Shown here: positions 39,313 to 46,830 of the stretch, piece by piece | Layout: every line of letters starts with the position of its first letter | Numbering within the stretch: the stretch's first letter is position 1 | NCBI GenBank assembly: GCA_026709335.1 | Contig: JAPOTE010000029.1 | Coordinates: forward strand, 1-53,824 | Source of the DNA: Bacteroidota bacterium | GTDB lineage: Bacteria; Bacteroidota; Rhodothermia; Rhodothermales; Bin80 | Reading direction: 5' to 3' | DNA: 53,824 bases | Translations under genes and position numbers: made by a program | The notes under the pieces: model-generated | What the model saw: only the letters and a program-made list of their open reading frames with translations | Told to the model about the DNA's origin: nothing | The model's database searches: none

Positions 39313-39909
39313 TCAGGATTTTTGATGAACTACCATCTGGCGCGCCACGTATTTGGCAAGGATATCAAACTCAACATTGCAACAAGTTCCCGGCTGCCAA
39401 GAGGATGCATTCGTATGCTGATAAGTATGGGGGATTATAGCAATGGAGATGTGAGATTCGCAGAGATTGGCGATGGTCAAACTAATTCCATCTACCGCAA
39501 TAGACCCGCGTGGAACGACCAGTCCCAAATACTCCTCAGAAATAAAAAATTCGTATAAACGTTCGCCATCTTGTGCAGATGTCCGCGTCACCAAGCAGGT
39601 CGTGTCTACGTGTCCCTGTACTATATGTCCATCCAATCGGGAATTGGCAATCATAGCTCGCTCGATGTTGACCGCTGCACCGGCCGTCAACTGCCCCAGC
39701 GTGGTTTTTGAAATTGTTTCAGGCACTGCCGTGACGGTAAATGCGTCTGGGGCACAGGCGGTCACACTCAAACATGCACCGTTTATAGAAATACTCTGAC
39801 CAACATACAGTTCTGAAGACAACGGAGTGCTGACGCTGAGCTTCCGTCCATAAGAGGTTTCGGTGATACTCTTCAGGTGACCAACCTGCTCTACCAGACC
39901 TGTAAACAT
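39313..39909 (-). CDS. ribE: Riboflavin synthase, alpha subunit
   Basis: 198 residues from the ATG at 39909, at the conserved start MFTGLVEQVGHL. An upstream start at 39945 adds 12 unlike residues. The protein has two tandem lumazine-binding repeats, the first around GQSISINGACLSVT and the second around RGSIAVDGISLTIA, with HIVQGHVDT between them. It dismutates two 6,7-dimethyl-8-ribityllumazine molecules to riboflavin in the cytoplasm. It follows ribD by 80 bases on the same strand, a partial riboflavin operon. No FMN riboswitch is visible upstream. Confidence 0.95.
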   Translation of the reverse strand: MFTGLVEQVGHLKSITETSYGRKLSVSTPLSSELYVGQSISINGACLSVTACAPDAFTVTAVPETISKTTLGQLTAGAAVNIERAMIANSRLDGHIVQGHVDTTCLVTRTSAQDGERLYEFFISEEYLGLVVPRGSIAVDGISLTIANLCESHISIAIIPHTYQHTNASSWQPGTCCNVEFDILAKYVARQMVVHQKS

Positions 39910-39989
39910 ATTGGGAGAAAGCCTAATAACTGGAAAAATAGACAATGAGATGCCCGCTTCCCAAAGAAATCCTCATTCATGACACATTC

Positions 39990-41114
39990 CTATGCCGGAA
40001 CCGGATGTTTATGCCCCGTAAATAACTGATCTTCTCCAATGGATTCCCAAGAATATTCATTGAAGATAAAACAATTCCGTAACTGCTTGACTCCCAGATC
40101 TCCGAAAGCGTGCAAGCCATCACCAATGAGTTTGGGGGCAATCAAGAGCCTGAGTCGGTCAATCAGATCTTGCTGTATGAGTGTTGAAGCCAGCCTTGGG
40201 CCCGCCTCTACCAAAAGCGACTGGATCTGCATCTGCGTTCCAAGCAAACGGATGAGTTCTGACAATATCACACGATTGGATCTCGAAGGAGCAATTATCA
40301 GGCGGACACCTTTGTCGGAGAGTTGATCACAGTATTGAGATGTGGGCCTGTTTGCAACAATAGCAACGGTTTTGGATGCCCACTCATCGGTAAAGACCTT
40401 GAGTGTAGAAGGCAATTCGGCTTGCCCATCAAGTATAATCCGCCACGGCTGGATTCCTGATACATGCCGAACCGTCAAACTTGGATCATCGGTTCGCGCA
40501 GTTCCCGATCCTATCAGAACAGCATCATTCTCGGCTCGCCACACATGAACACATTTTCGTGCAACCTTTCCAGTAATCCACTGACTTTCTCCTTTTGCTG
40601 TTGCAATACAGCCGTCAAGAGTTTGCGCAAGTTTCAAGGTTACAAATGGGATCTGCCTTGTCTGCCAATGAGCAAAAGCCTCATTAAATCGATAGCACCT
40701 TGATTTGAGTACATCAGTCATGACAGAGATATTCGCAGATCTGAGCCAATCGATCCCTCCGGCAGCCACTGGGTTTGGATCTTTCATTCCAATTACAACC
40801 TGCGCAACCCCGGAATCAATGATGCTGTGTGAACAAGGTGGAGTGCGTCCTTGATGATTGCACGGCTCAAGATTAACCACCAGAGTTGATCCTTGAAGTG
40901 CCTGCGCTCCCTGCTGTGAACGAACCTGATTGATGGCTTCCGCCTCTGCATGAAGCCCACCTACTCTTCTGTGCCACCCCTCCCCGAGAAGCTTCCCCTC
41001 GGGGCTTAAAATCACACAGCCAACACGAGGGTTGGGGCTGGTGGCATTGTCTGCATTTGCTGCCAATGAAAGGCATCGTTCCATCCAGTGCGCGGCGGCC
41101 TCATGCGATATCAT
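39990..41114 (-). CDS. ribD: Bifunctional riboflavin deaminase/reductase RibD
   Basis: A 374-residue two-domain enzyme. The N-terminal deaminase carries the zinc motifs HAEAEAI and PCNHQGRTPPC. The C-terminal reductase (~150-370) includes KLAQTLDGCIAT, QWITG and VEAGPRLASTLI. It converts diamino-ribosylamino-pyrimidinone phosphate to the ribitylamino product in riboflavin synthesis. It is cotranscribed with ribE downstream. It is preceded by the amidohydrolase gene 95 bases upstream on the same strand. Confidence 0.95.
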   Translation of the reverse strand: MISHEAAAHWMERCLSLAANADNATSPNPRVGCVILSPEGKLLGEGWHRRVGGLHAEAEAINQVRSQQGAQALQGSTLVVNLEPCNHQGRTPPCSHSIIDSGVAQVVIGMKDPNPVAAGGIDWLRSANISVMTDVLKSRCYRFNEAFAHWQTRQIPFVTLKLAQTLDGCIATAKGESQWITGKVARKCVHVWRAENDAVLIGSGTARTDDPSLTVRHVSGIQPWRIILDGQAELPSTLKVFTDEWASKTVAIVANRPTSQYCDQLSDKGVRLIIAPSRSNRVILSELIRLLGTQMQIQSLLVEAGPRLASTLIQQDLIDRLRLLIAPKLIGDGLHAFGDLGVKQLRNCFIFNEYSWESIGEDQLFTGHKHPVPA

Positions 41115-41209
41115 GGAATCAAATATGGTCTAAAAATCAAAATGACCCCCTTGCCTTCCGGTATCTGATGGAGCGCTCTGACATCAAAATACGCTTGACC
41201 AAAACCGAA

Positions 41210-42919
41210 TCACTGCTCTTTTTCGTACAGAATTGAGCCACCCACAATCGTGTAAAGAACCTCCGTGGAGAGGATTTCTTCGTCTGGAATGGTGAGAATA
41301 TCCTTTGATAGAACCGTAATATCCGCCAGTTTACCAGGTTCAAGTGAACCCTTGATATCTTCTTCAAAGGCAGCGTATGCATTATTGAGTGTATAGGATT
41401 GCAGGGCCTGCTCTCTGGAGAGTCGTTCACTGGGGTAAAAGATGGAACCGTCTGCCAAGGCACGGGTCACTGTTGCATAATAGTTTGCAATCGGATCAAT
41501 AGCTTCTACTGGTGTATCGGTTCCATTCGTGACCACTGCTCCAGTCTGCCATAAGGTCTGCCATCGATATGCACCACTTTCCGCTCTTTCTGCACCCAGA
41601 CGGCGATACACCCATGGAGCATCACTTGTGGCATGAACCCCCTGCACAGATGCAATAACTCCCAAACTGCCAAATCGAGATATATCATCCGGATGAAGAT
41701 GTTGTGCATGCTCAATCCGCCAGCGCAAATCCTGACCTTCAGCCCCGTAAAGTGACTCGTAAATATCTAATACAACACGATTCGCCCGATCTCCAATCGC
41801 ATGGACGTTGAACTGGAACTCATGGAATTTTGCAATTTCTGCGGAGATTCGGACTTCATCTACCGCAGTAGTTTCGAGGCCTCTTGACTCCGGTAGATCC
41901 GAATAGGGTTCAAGCAGCCAGGCACCATGAGATCCTAATGCCCCGTCGATAGAACGCTTCACACTGCGTACGGTCAAATGATTGTCTCCGTAACCAATCA
42001 TCCGGTAGGATGCCAACTTGTCAGATAACTCTGTGCTATTTGCACGGATCATCACATAAAGTCGAACGGGTAGATTGCCTTCGTCCGCGAGTTTTCGAAA
42101 GAAATCTACGATATCAAACCCCACACCCGCATCGTGAAAGGATGTGATTCCATGGGTAAGAGCTTCTTCAGCAGCGAGTTGTGCCATGGTACGCAACTCT
42201 GCATCCAACTCAGCAGGACTCATACTCTCTCTTGCCTTTTCCAGTGCAGCAGCCACAAAATCCTCGGCAGTTTCCCGCAGAAGCCCAGTCAATTCTCCAC
42301 GTAGATCACGTACAAGCTCTCCGCCAGGAGGATTGGGCGTTTCCGGGCTGATCCCCGCAGCATTCATGGCAGCCTCATTTGCAAAGGCGGCATGGCCGCT
42401 TGCATGACGCAGAAAAACAGGATTGTCCGGAGACACTTCACTGAGGCTGTGATGTGTAGGGACACCTTCCACAGTTCCGACTGGAATTGAGTCCCATTTC
42501 TCCTGATGCCATCCACGACCAGTAATCCATTCGCCTGGCTCAGATTCTGACACTACAGAATCAACCATTGCAATGATCTCATCCCAGCTCGCTGCCTTGG
42601 TGAGATCCAGAATCATTTTTGCCTCTCCAAGGCTAAGAAAATGTCCGTGCCCTTCAATCAGACCAGGGATGGTAAATTTACCTTCCAGATCAATCACCCG
42701 GGTCTCCGGACCAATGAAGTCCTTAATTTCTTCGGTAGTTCCCAAGGCAAGAATCGTATCACCACTGATGGCCAGGCTTTCCACTTCTGGCTGGGATGAA
42801 TTGAGAGTTATAATCCTGCCATTGGTCAGAACAAGCCGCGCATATTCTTCACTGGAACAGCCCATAGATGATAGGACAAGGAATACGAGAACACTGCTTT
42901 TCAATAAGGTGTATTTCAT
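41210..42919 (-). CDS. Lipoprotein amidohydrolase, YtcJ-like
   Basis: About 569 residues from the ATG at 42919. The signal peptide ends in a lipobox (LSSMGC). Amidohydrolase-3/YtcJ features: LILTNGRIITLNSS-like NGRIITLNSS, EGHGHFLSLG with the metal-binding HxH, DLTKAASWDEI, SFHDAGVG, FNVHAIGDRANRVVLDIY, WRIEHAQHLHPDDI and NGTDTPVEAIDP. Members hydrolyse amides or cyclic imides. Specificity is unknown. Secretion as a lipoprotein places it at the envelope. It is probably its own transcript, since a 310-base gap lies upstream. Confidence 0.85.
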   Translation of the reverse strand: MKYTLLKSSVLVFLVLSSMGCSSEEYARLVLTNGRIITLNSSQPEVESLAISGDTILALGTTEEIKDFIGPETRVIDLEGKFTIPGLIEGHGHFLSLGEAKMILDLTKAASWDEIIAMVDSVVSESEPGEWITGRGWHQEKWDSIPVGTVEGVPTHHSLSEVSPDNPVFLRHASGHAAFANEAAMNAAGISPETPNPPGGELVRDLRGELTGLLRETAEDFVAAALEKARESMSPAELDAELRTMAQLAAEEALTHGITSFHDAGVGFDIVDFFRKLADEGNLPVRLYVMIRANSTELSDKLASYRMIGYGDNHLTVRSVKRSIDGALGSHGAWLLEPYSDLPESRGLETTAVDEVRISAEIAKFHEFQFNVHAIGDRANRVVLDIYESLYGAEGQDLRWRIEHAQHLHPDDISRFGSLGVIASVQGVHATSDAPWVYRRLGAERAESGAYRWQTLWQTGAVVTNGTDTPVEAIDPIANYYATVTRALADGSIFYPSERLSREQALQSYTLNNAYAAFEEDIKGSLEPGKLADITVLSKDILTIPDEEILSTEVLYTIVGGSILYEKEQ

Positions 42920-43237
42920 GTCGATCACAGAATTACCAAAGTCGTGTTTTAGTTAGGGGATGCCATGGACACATCTATCCATTTCAAAAAATCATCTGAA
43001 TTCAAAAATAAGTTGTGCGGAGATCGTTAAGATACCTGCCGTTAGAGCGAGCTTGATCTGAATCGCTGTCAGTGACCGAGGTGTTCTGATTGATTTTCAC
43101 TTCACATCTCCCCTGTATCAAAATCGCGGATTGCGCTCAATCCTATCGAAATACAGGACAATAGTTGCGTAAAATACTGTAACTTGAGCTATTGATCGGA
43201 GATTCGGTAAGAATTCAGGACATTATCAACAAATAAC
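42920..43237. other. Divergent intergenic region
   Basis: About 318 bases separate the amidohydrolase and cupin starts. I see no gene, repeat or clear structured element here. Promoters for both genes are expected. Confidence 0.4.
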
Positions 43238-43603
43238 ATGAGCAAACAGGCAACACTTCACAGATGGGATGACATACCAGTTGAAGCGGTCAAATCTGGA
43301 CTTGGGCGAAAGATCATTGCAGGCGAAAAAATGATGATTGCACATGTTTTCCTTAAAAAGGACAGCGTAGTGCCGTGGCATTCACACGAGAATGAACAGC
43401 TTACCTATATCCTCGAAGGTACTCTGAAGTTTTGGCTTGGAGAGAATGGAGAACAGGAAATAGTTGTACACGAAGGAGAGGTGTTGGTCATTCCATCTCA
43501 GCTCCCCCATAAGGCAATCGCACTTGAGGATACACTTGATCTAGACATTTTCTGCCCACCTCGCCAGGATTGGCTGGATGGGACGGATGCATACCTGCGT
43601 TAA
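43238..43603 (+). CDS. Small single-domain cupin protein
   Basis: A 121-residue protein with one cupin barrel. Motif 1 is HSHENEQLTYILEGTLKFWLG (metal ligands H, H and E) and motif 2 is PSQLPHKAIAL (histidine). The C-terminal PPRQDWLDG segment recurs in a family of small cupins of unknown substrate. It is cytoplasmic, with no signal peptide. It stands alone on the plus strand, with a hairpin 62 bases downstream and the defence-like island beyond. Confidence 0.85.
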   Translation: MSKQATLHRWDDIPVEAVKSGLGRKIIAGEKMMIAHVFLKKDSVVPWHSHENEQLTYILEGTLKFWLGENGEQEIVVHEGEVLVIPSQLPHKAIALEDTLDLDIFCPPRQDWLDGTDAYLR

Positions 43604-43664
43604 TCTTTCGTGATTGCTCGCGATCGTTTCCCTATCGGGGGGCAACCGTTATTTGCTGGAACTT

Positions 43665-43682
43665 AGCCCAAAAATTTGGGCT
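43665..43682 (+). terminator. Hairpin downstream of the cupin gene
   Basis: AGCCCAA, four bases, then TTGGGCT form a 7-bp stem with a GC-rich base, starting 62 bases after the cupin stop. A loose T-rich stretch follows. It is a plausible terminator for the cupin gene. Confidence 0.4.
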
Positions 43683-43853
43683 ATCTTGGATTTGGGAGTA
43701 CATTCCTTTGTATTTCACAAAAGATCTAAGGCAGTCATAAGCGTCTATTATGAACCTTCCGGCAAACTTCGAAGAATTCTTGTGTGATCTCCGGTATGGA
43801 AAATGGAAGTTACCTCACGATTTACGATCATTAATGCGAGTGTCGCTTGCTTA

Positions 43854-44480
43854 GGAGGCGTCCAAAGCATGTCTAATGCCCTCTTCGTCGCTTGTATATC
43901 CATCCATAGAGCGACTTAATTGTGCTTGCTAATGCTGGGTGCTTTAACACTCCTTTTTGCAGGAGAGAGTCAATTGCAGGTTAGCCATAGAGTTTTGAAT
44001 GGCAATTCCCTGTGCCTCAGAATTTCGCGGAAAAATTTGGTAGGGCTTACTTGAGACGTCAAACAAATATGCCACTCCATATCTGTCAAAGGCATTGTTG
44101 ATGTCACGAGGAAACTGTTCAAGTTGCGTGTTGAGTCGACTAGATTTACTTGATCCCCCGTCGTCCTGATAGTTAGCAATGTACTGCAGTAGATCGAAAA
44201 CTTTGTGAAACGGGGAATCGTCAATTATAGACTGCAGTTGTTCAAACAGCGGACCCCACGTGCCGACAATACTAAGCATACTTTTCTCAAGGCACGAAGC
44301 TATTGCACGACGACACATCTTAGGTCTAGGCTTATTCTCATCCCATCCCCAGTTGCCTCCACCAGAGACAATGTTATAAATGATGTTGAAGACAGCTGTC
44401 CTGGCCTTTTCGGAGAGATACTCCAACTTCATAGATTCTGGCAATGGATCATAACCAAATCGCTGAGAAAACGATTCGGA
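43854..44480 (-). pseudogene. Decayed AbiJ-like (AbiJ_NTD4/HEPN) defence gene
   Basis: The main open frame (43944-44444, first start a TTG) encodes a region like the AbiJ N-terminal domain 4. In-frame sequence upstream reads FSQRFGYDPLPESMKLEYLS but has no ATG before it. Past the stop, a shifted frame reads LQKGVLKHPALASTIKSLYG. A third frame resumes with GYTSDEEGIRHALDAS (43854-43902), as in AbiJ/HEPN C-termini. The second shift coincides with a tandem GGAT duplication near 43896-43908, since removing four bases restores SLYGYTSDEEG. The central HEPN region also appears shortened. The family gives abortive infection against phage. This copy is broken at several points and probably inactive. 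Confidence 0.6.
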
Positions 44481-44735
44481 TTTGCTTGCCCAGCTTAGAT
44501 TGTTAGATTTTAGATTATAGTATGGTTTGTCTACCTTGGATTGGCGGGTTGTACAGAATGTAGGGGGGAGATGTTTATCAGTGGTTTTCCTTCTACGATG
44601 TGGTGCGGCGACTTTTGCTGTTCATCGATATAGAGCCGTGAATTACAGCTTCCAACAGAGATCTATCTGAGGCTTCAGATAGTACAAGATGATCAAATCC
44701 TTGAAGTCAGATTTGACGTATTACTCCACCAACCA

Positions 44736-45662
44736 ATGAGCACCAGGAAGCACAAATCCTCGAGAGAAGACTATCCAGAAAGCTTGAACGAAAACGATGC
44801 GCCTAATGCGGATACGCTCCATTCACTGGAATGCCAGTTTGTGGAGGCCATGAAGCCGCTCAGTCTCTTGGCTCGCCAATTTGAGAAGGAGATCAAACCG
44901 CTAAAGCTTTTTTCTCAACGGATTTACAAGCAACTAGAATCCTTTAGGACGATATCTTTCCAGATAGCAGAGAAGCGGGAGACTCTACAATCGGCACTTT
45001 CCCCATGTGTGGCTGAGATTACAACCCTAGGGACTATATGGAGGATGCACGATCGAGCATATGAAACAGGTTGGATTCTCTGCCCTGATGTATCAGATTT
45101 TGACGGATATCAAAATATCTTGAAAAAATCGGGGGAGGACGATGAAACCTTAGATAGATGTATCTCAGAGTTCTATTCCGTGAATTGGCCCAGAATAGGC
45201 TCCTATTTGAGGTCAGAGTTCTCAACGTATTCACTGGACGAACTCTCGAAGTCAGCATTTTGTACTGCACTTACATTGCATGGAGCAGATAAATACGATC
45301 TAGTCCCTCGAATACTGTTCCCAGAGATTGAGAGGGTGATACGAATAAAATTGTTTGAAAATTCGCAAGGCAAGATCGGAAGCAAGGCTATGATTGAAAA
45401 TTTTGGGAAGAAATATTCTTGGCGGGAGGTGACTACGCGGAGCCCTATAACACACCACATTCTATTCGGTGAACTTATACGCTGGGTGTTTGCGGATTGT
45501 AAAACACGGGGTGCTATTGAGACACATTGCGTACCAAACCGACATGAGGTGATTCATGGACTTGATATTACTCTCACATTCAAGGACAGTGTGAACATGC
45601 TACATCTTTTCGTTTTTCATAATGGGAGTAATGCAATCCGAACCACAAGATATTTCTCCTGA
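44736..45662 (+). CDS. HEPN-like protein with an RX4H motif
   Basis: A 308-residue protein I cannot place in a named family. Near its C-terminus is VPNRHEVIHG: R269 and H274 form the R-x4-H motif typical of HEPN ribonucleases, preceded by the LFPEIERVIR helix often found in such proteins. The N-terminal third is helical and rich in Lys/Glu (residues ~30-90), possibly a coiled coil. HEPN proteins act as toxin or abortive-infection RNases. It is divergent from the decayed AbiJ-like gene and is followed after two bases by a short ORF in the same direction. The RNase role is inferred from one motif plus context. Base composition is more A-rich than in flanking housekeeping genes. Confidence 0.6.
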   Translation: MSTRKHKSSREDYPESLNENDAPNADTLHSLECQFVEAMKPLSLLARQFEKEIKPLKLFSQRIYKQLESFRTISFQIAEKRETLQSALSPCVAEITTLGTIWRMHDRAYETGWILCPDVSDFDGYQNILKKSGEDDETLDRCISEFYSVNWPRIGSYLRSEFSTYSLDELSKSAFCTALTLHGADKYDLVPRILFPEIERVIRIKLFENSQGKIGSKAMIENFGKKYSWREVTTRSPITHHILFGELIRWVFADCKTRGAIETHCVPNRHEVIHGLDITLTFKDSVNMLHLFVFHNGSNAIRTTRYFS

Positions 45663-45667
45663 ACGTG

Positions 45668-45907
45668 ATGAAACGTAGATGCCTGACCACAATACCCCTG
45701 CAGGTACAAGTGCAGAACGCGGAATTAGAGTTGCTGTTTGAGAAAGCAACCAACATTATAGCCAAGTTCATCAAGGAAATGGACGACACACATGAGTTGT
45801 TTGTGAATGCATACGAAGAGCACTGGGCGCGGAAAACCAGTGGAGCAGTGCGCGAGGATTCTCTCACTGCTGTTATATTGTACTCGTTCGCCGAAATACC
45901 ACAATGA
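45668..45907 (+). CDS. Small protein of unknown function, coupled to the HEPN-like gene
   Basis: 79 residues from the ATG at 45668, with a GTG in frame at 45665. It begins 5 bases after the HEPN-like stop and ends in an ATGA overlap with the next short ORF, so the three are probably one transcript. A basic N-terminus is followed by a helical stretch (ELELLFEKATNIIAKFIKEM). I do not recognise it. Its size and coupling are consistent with an antitoxin or accessory protein, but that is inference. Confidence 0.5.
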   Translation: MKRRCLTTIPLQVQVQNAELELLFEKATNIIAKFIKEMDDTHELFVNAYEEHWARKTSGAVREDSLTAVILYSFAEIPQ

Positions 45908-46053
45908 TGTACTTGTATGCAGGTAAAAGCGTGTACGAACTATTATCTCAGGAACTAACCGAATTCAGCGAATCCGAAATACAGCGTAAACTATCCCCTG
46001 AGATACGAATAATGTTTGTCCAGATTCAACAACAAAAACAGGAATGCCTGTAG
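45904..46053 (+). CDS. 49-residue coupled micro-ORF
   Basis: The ATG at 45904 overlaps the preceding TGA by four bases, giving 49 residues that begin MMYLYAGKSVYELLSQEL and end in a Gln-rich tail (QIQQQKQECL). The acidic, amphipathic composition and the exact ATGA junction suggest translation as the third gene of the HEPN-like operon. There is no recognisable family. A second in-frame ATG lies one codon in (45907). Confidence 0.45.
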   Translation: MMYLYAGKSVYELLSQELTEFSESEIQRKLSPEIRIMFVQIQQQKQECL

Positions 46054-46081
46054 CTCATGGAAGAGAGAGCCAAGTACTATC

Positions 46082-46119
46082 AGAGCAAAGGCCATTTTTT
46101 TTGAATTGGCCTTTGCTCT
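46082..46119. repeat. 13-bp perfect inverted repeat with T-rich loop
   Basis: AGAGCAAAGGCCA (46082-46094) pairs exactly with TGGCCTTTGCTCT (46107-46119) around a 12-base loop containing eight consecutive T. It sits 28 bases after the micro-ORF. A classical terminator would have the T-run after the stem, not in the loop, so this may be a bidirectional or unusual terminator, or the edge of a mobile island. Confidence 0.5.
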
Positions 46120-46163
46120 CAACATAAGAGACACAAAAACGGAGTAGGGACTCTGCCAGCCCC

Positions 46164-46457
46164 ATGAAACCCTCCAAGCCAAAGATCAAACGTGATCTAT
46201 CTGAGCTCTATGCAGAGTTCGACGAGGCAATGCATACTCCGAGTGTGAATCTGCGCTATGAAGGAATGACACCAATAGAATTCCTACAACGAACGGCCAG
46301 TATTGAGCAAAATCAAAAATTGAAAAATCAGAGCCTGTGCGCTGAGCAGTTAATAGATGCAGTTAAGTACATAATTACAAAAAAGTACGGCAAGAGCCGA
46401 AGGATCCTAGTTTTGGAAGAGTCTCCCGTGCTTAAATCTTCCCTTATGGGAACATAG
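46164..46457 (+). CDS. Hypothetical 97-residue protein
   Basis: A 97-residue ORF with a Lys-rich start (MKPSKPKIKRDLSELYAEFD), a middle segment MTPIEFLQRTASIEQNQ and a basic C-terminal half (VKYIITKKYGKSRRILVLEE). There is no signal peptide or known domain. It lies between the inverted repeat and tatA, on the same strand as the HEPN-like operon but 110 bases after it. Codon use and composition match the island, not the tatA-gatA block. It could be a small DNA-binding protein. The function is unknown. Confidence 0.45.
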   Translation: MKPSKPKIKRDLSELYAEFDEAMHTPSVNLRYEGMTPIEFLQRTASIEQNQKLKNQSLCAEQLIDAVKYIITKKYGKSRRILVLEESPVLKSSLMGT

Positions 46458-46522
46458 CATGATGGCTGGTGTTTCTAAGCTCATTAACCCTAATTTCGCA
46501 ACTCAATTACTGAGAATACATC

Positions 46523-46795
46523 ATGTTTGGACTTGGACCTTGGGAAATCGCAGTTATCCTACTCCTCGTATTGATAATATTTGGAGCCAAGCGTATTCCG
46601 GAGGTAGCGCGCGGGCTTGGAAAAGGCATTCGGGAATTTAAGTCCGCTACCACTGAAATTAGCCGTGAACTTACGGTTGAAGACAGACCACCCGCGTATC
46701 GGCCTCCTGTGCAGCAGACTCCGCCCAATCATGCCTCCCCGTCTCAGACGCAGCAGCCTGCTCAGCAAGCCAGTACTGCCGAACCTGCCAAATAA
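46523..46795 (+). CDS. tatA: Sec-independent translocase subunit TatA/TatE
   Basis: A 90-residue protein with the TatA opening MFGLGPWEIAVILLLVLIIF, a FGAKRIPEVARGLGKGIREF amphipathic helix, and a Pro/Gln-rich disordered tail typical of the family. TatA oligomers form the pore of the twin-arginine export pathway used by at least the phosphoesterase and DUF1501 proteins seen in this window. It is the first of a plus-strand housekeeping group (gatA follows after 35 bases). tatC is not nearby. Confidence 0.9.
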   Translation: MFGLGPWEIAVILLLVLIIFGAKRIPEVARGLGKGIREFKSATTEISRELTVEDRPPAYRPPVQQTPPNHASPSQTQQPAQQASTAEPAK

Positions 46796-46830
46796 CTCCG
46801 TTTTGGCATTAGCGCGCCCGGGAACTGCAC

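Noticed and set aside
39910-41200. FMN riboswitch for ribD/ribE
   Set aside because: The interval upstream of ribD is only 95 bases and shows none of the conserved RFN-element pairing blocks.
45991-46182. Hydrophobic 63-codon minus-strand frame
   Set aside because: It is antisense to the micro-ORF and its hydrophobic stretch is generated by the palindrome and T-run at 46082-46119.
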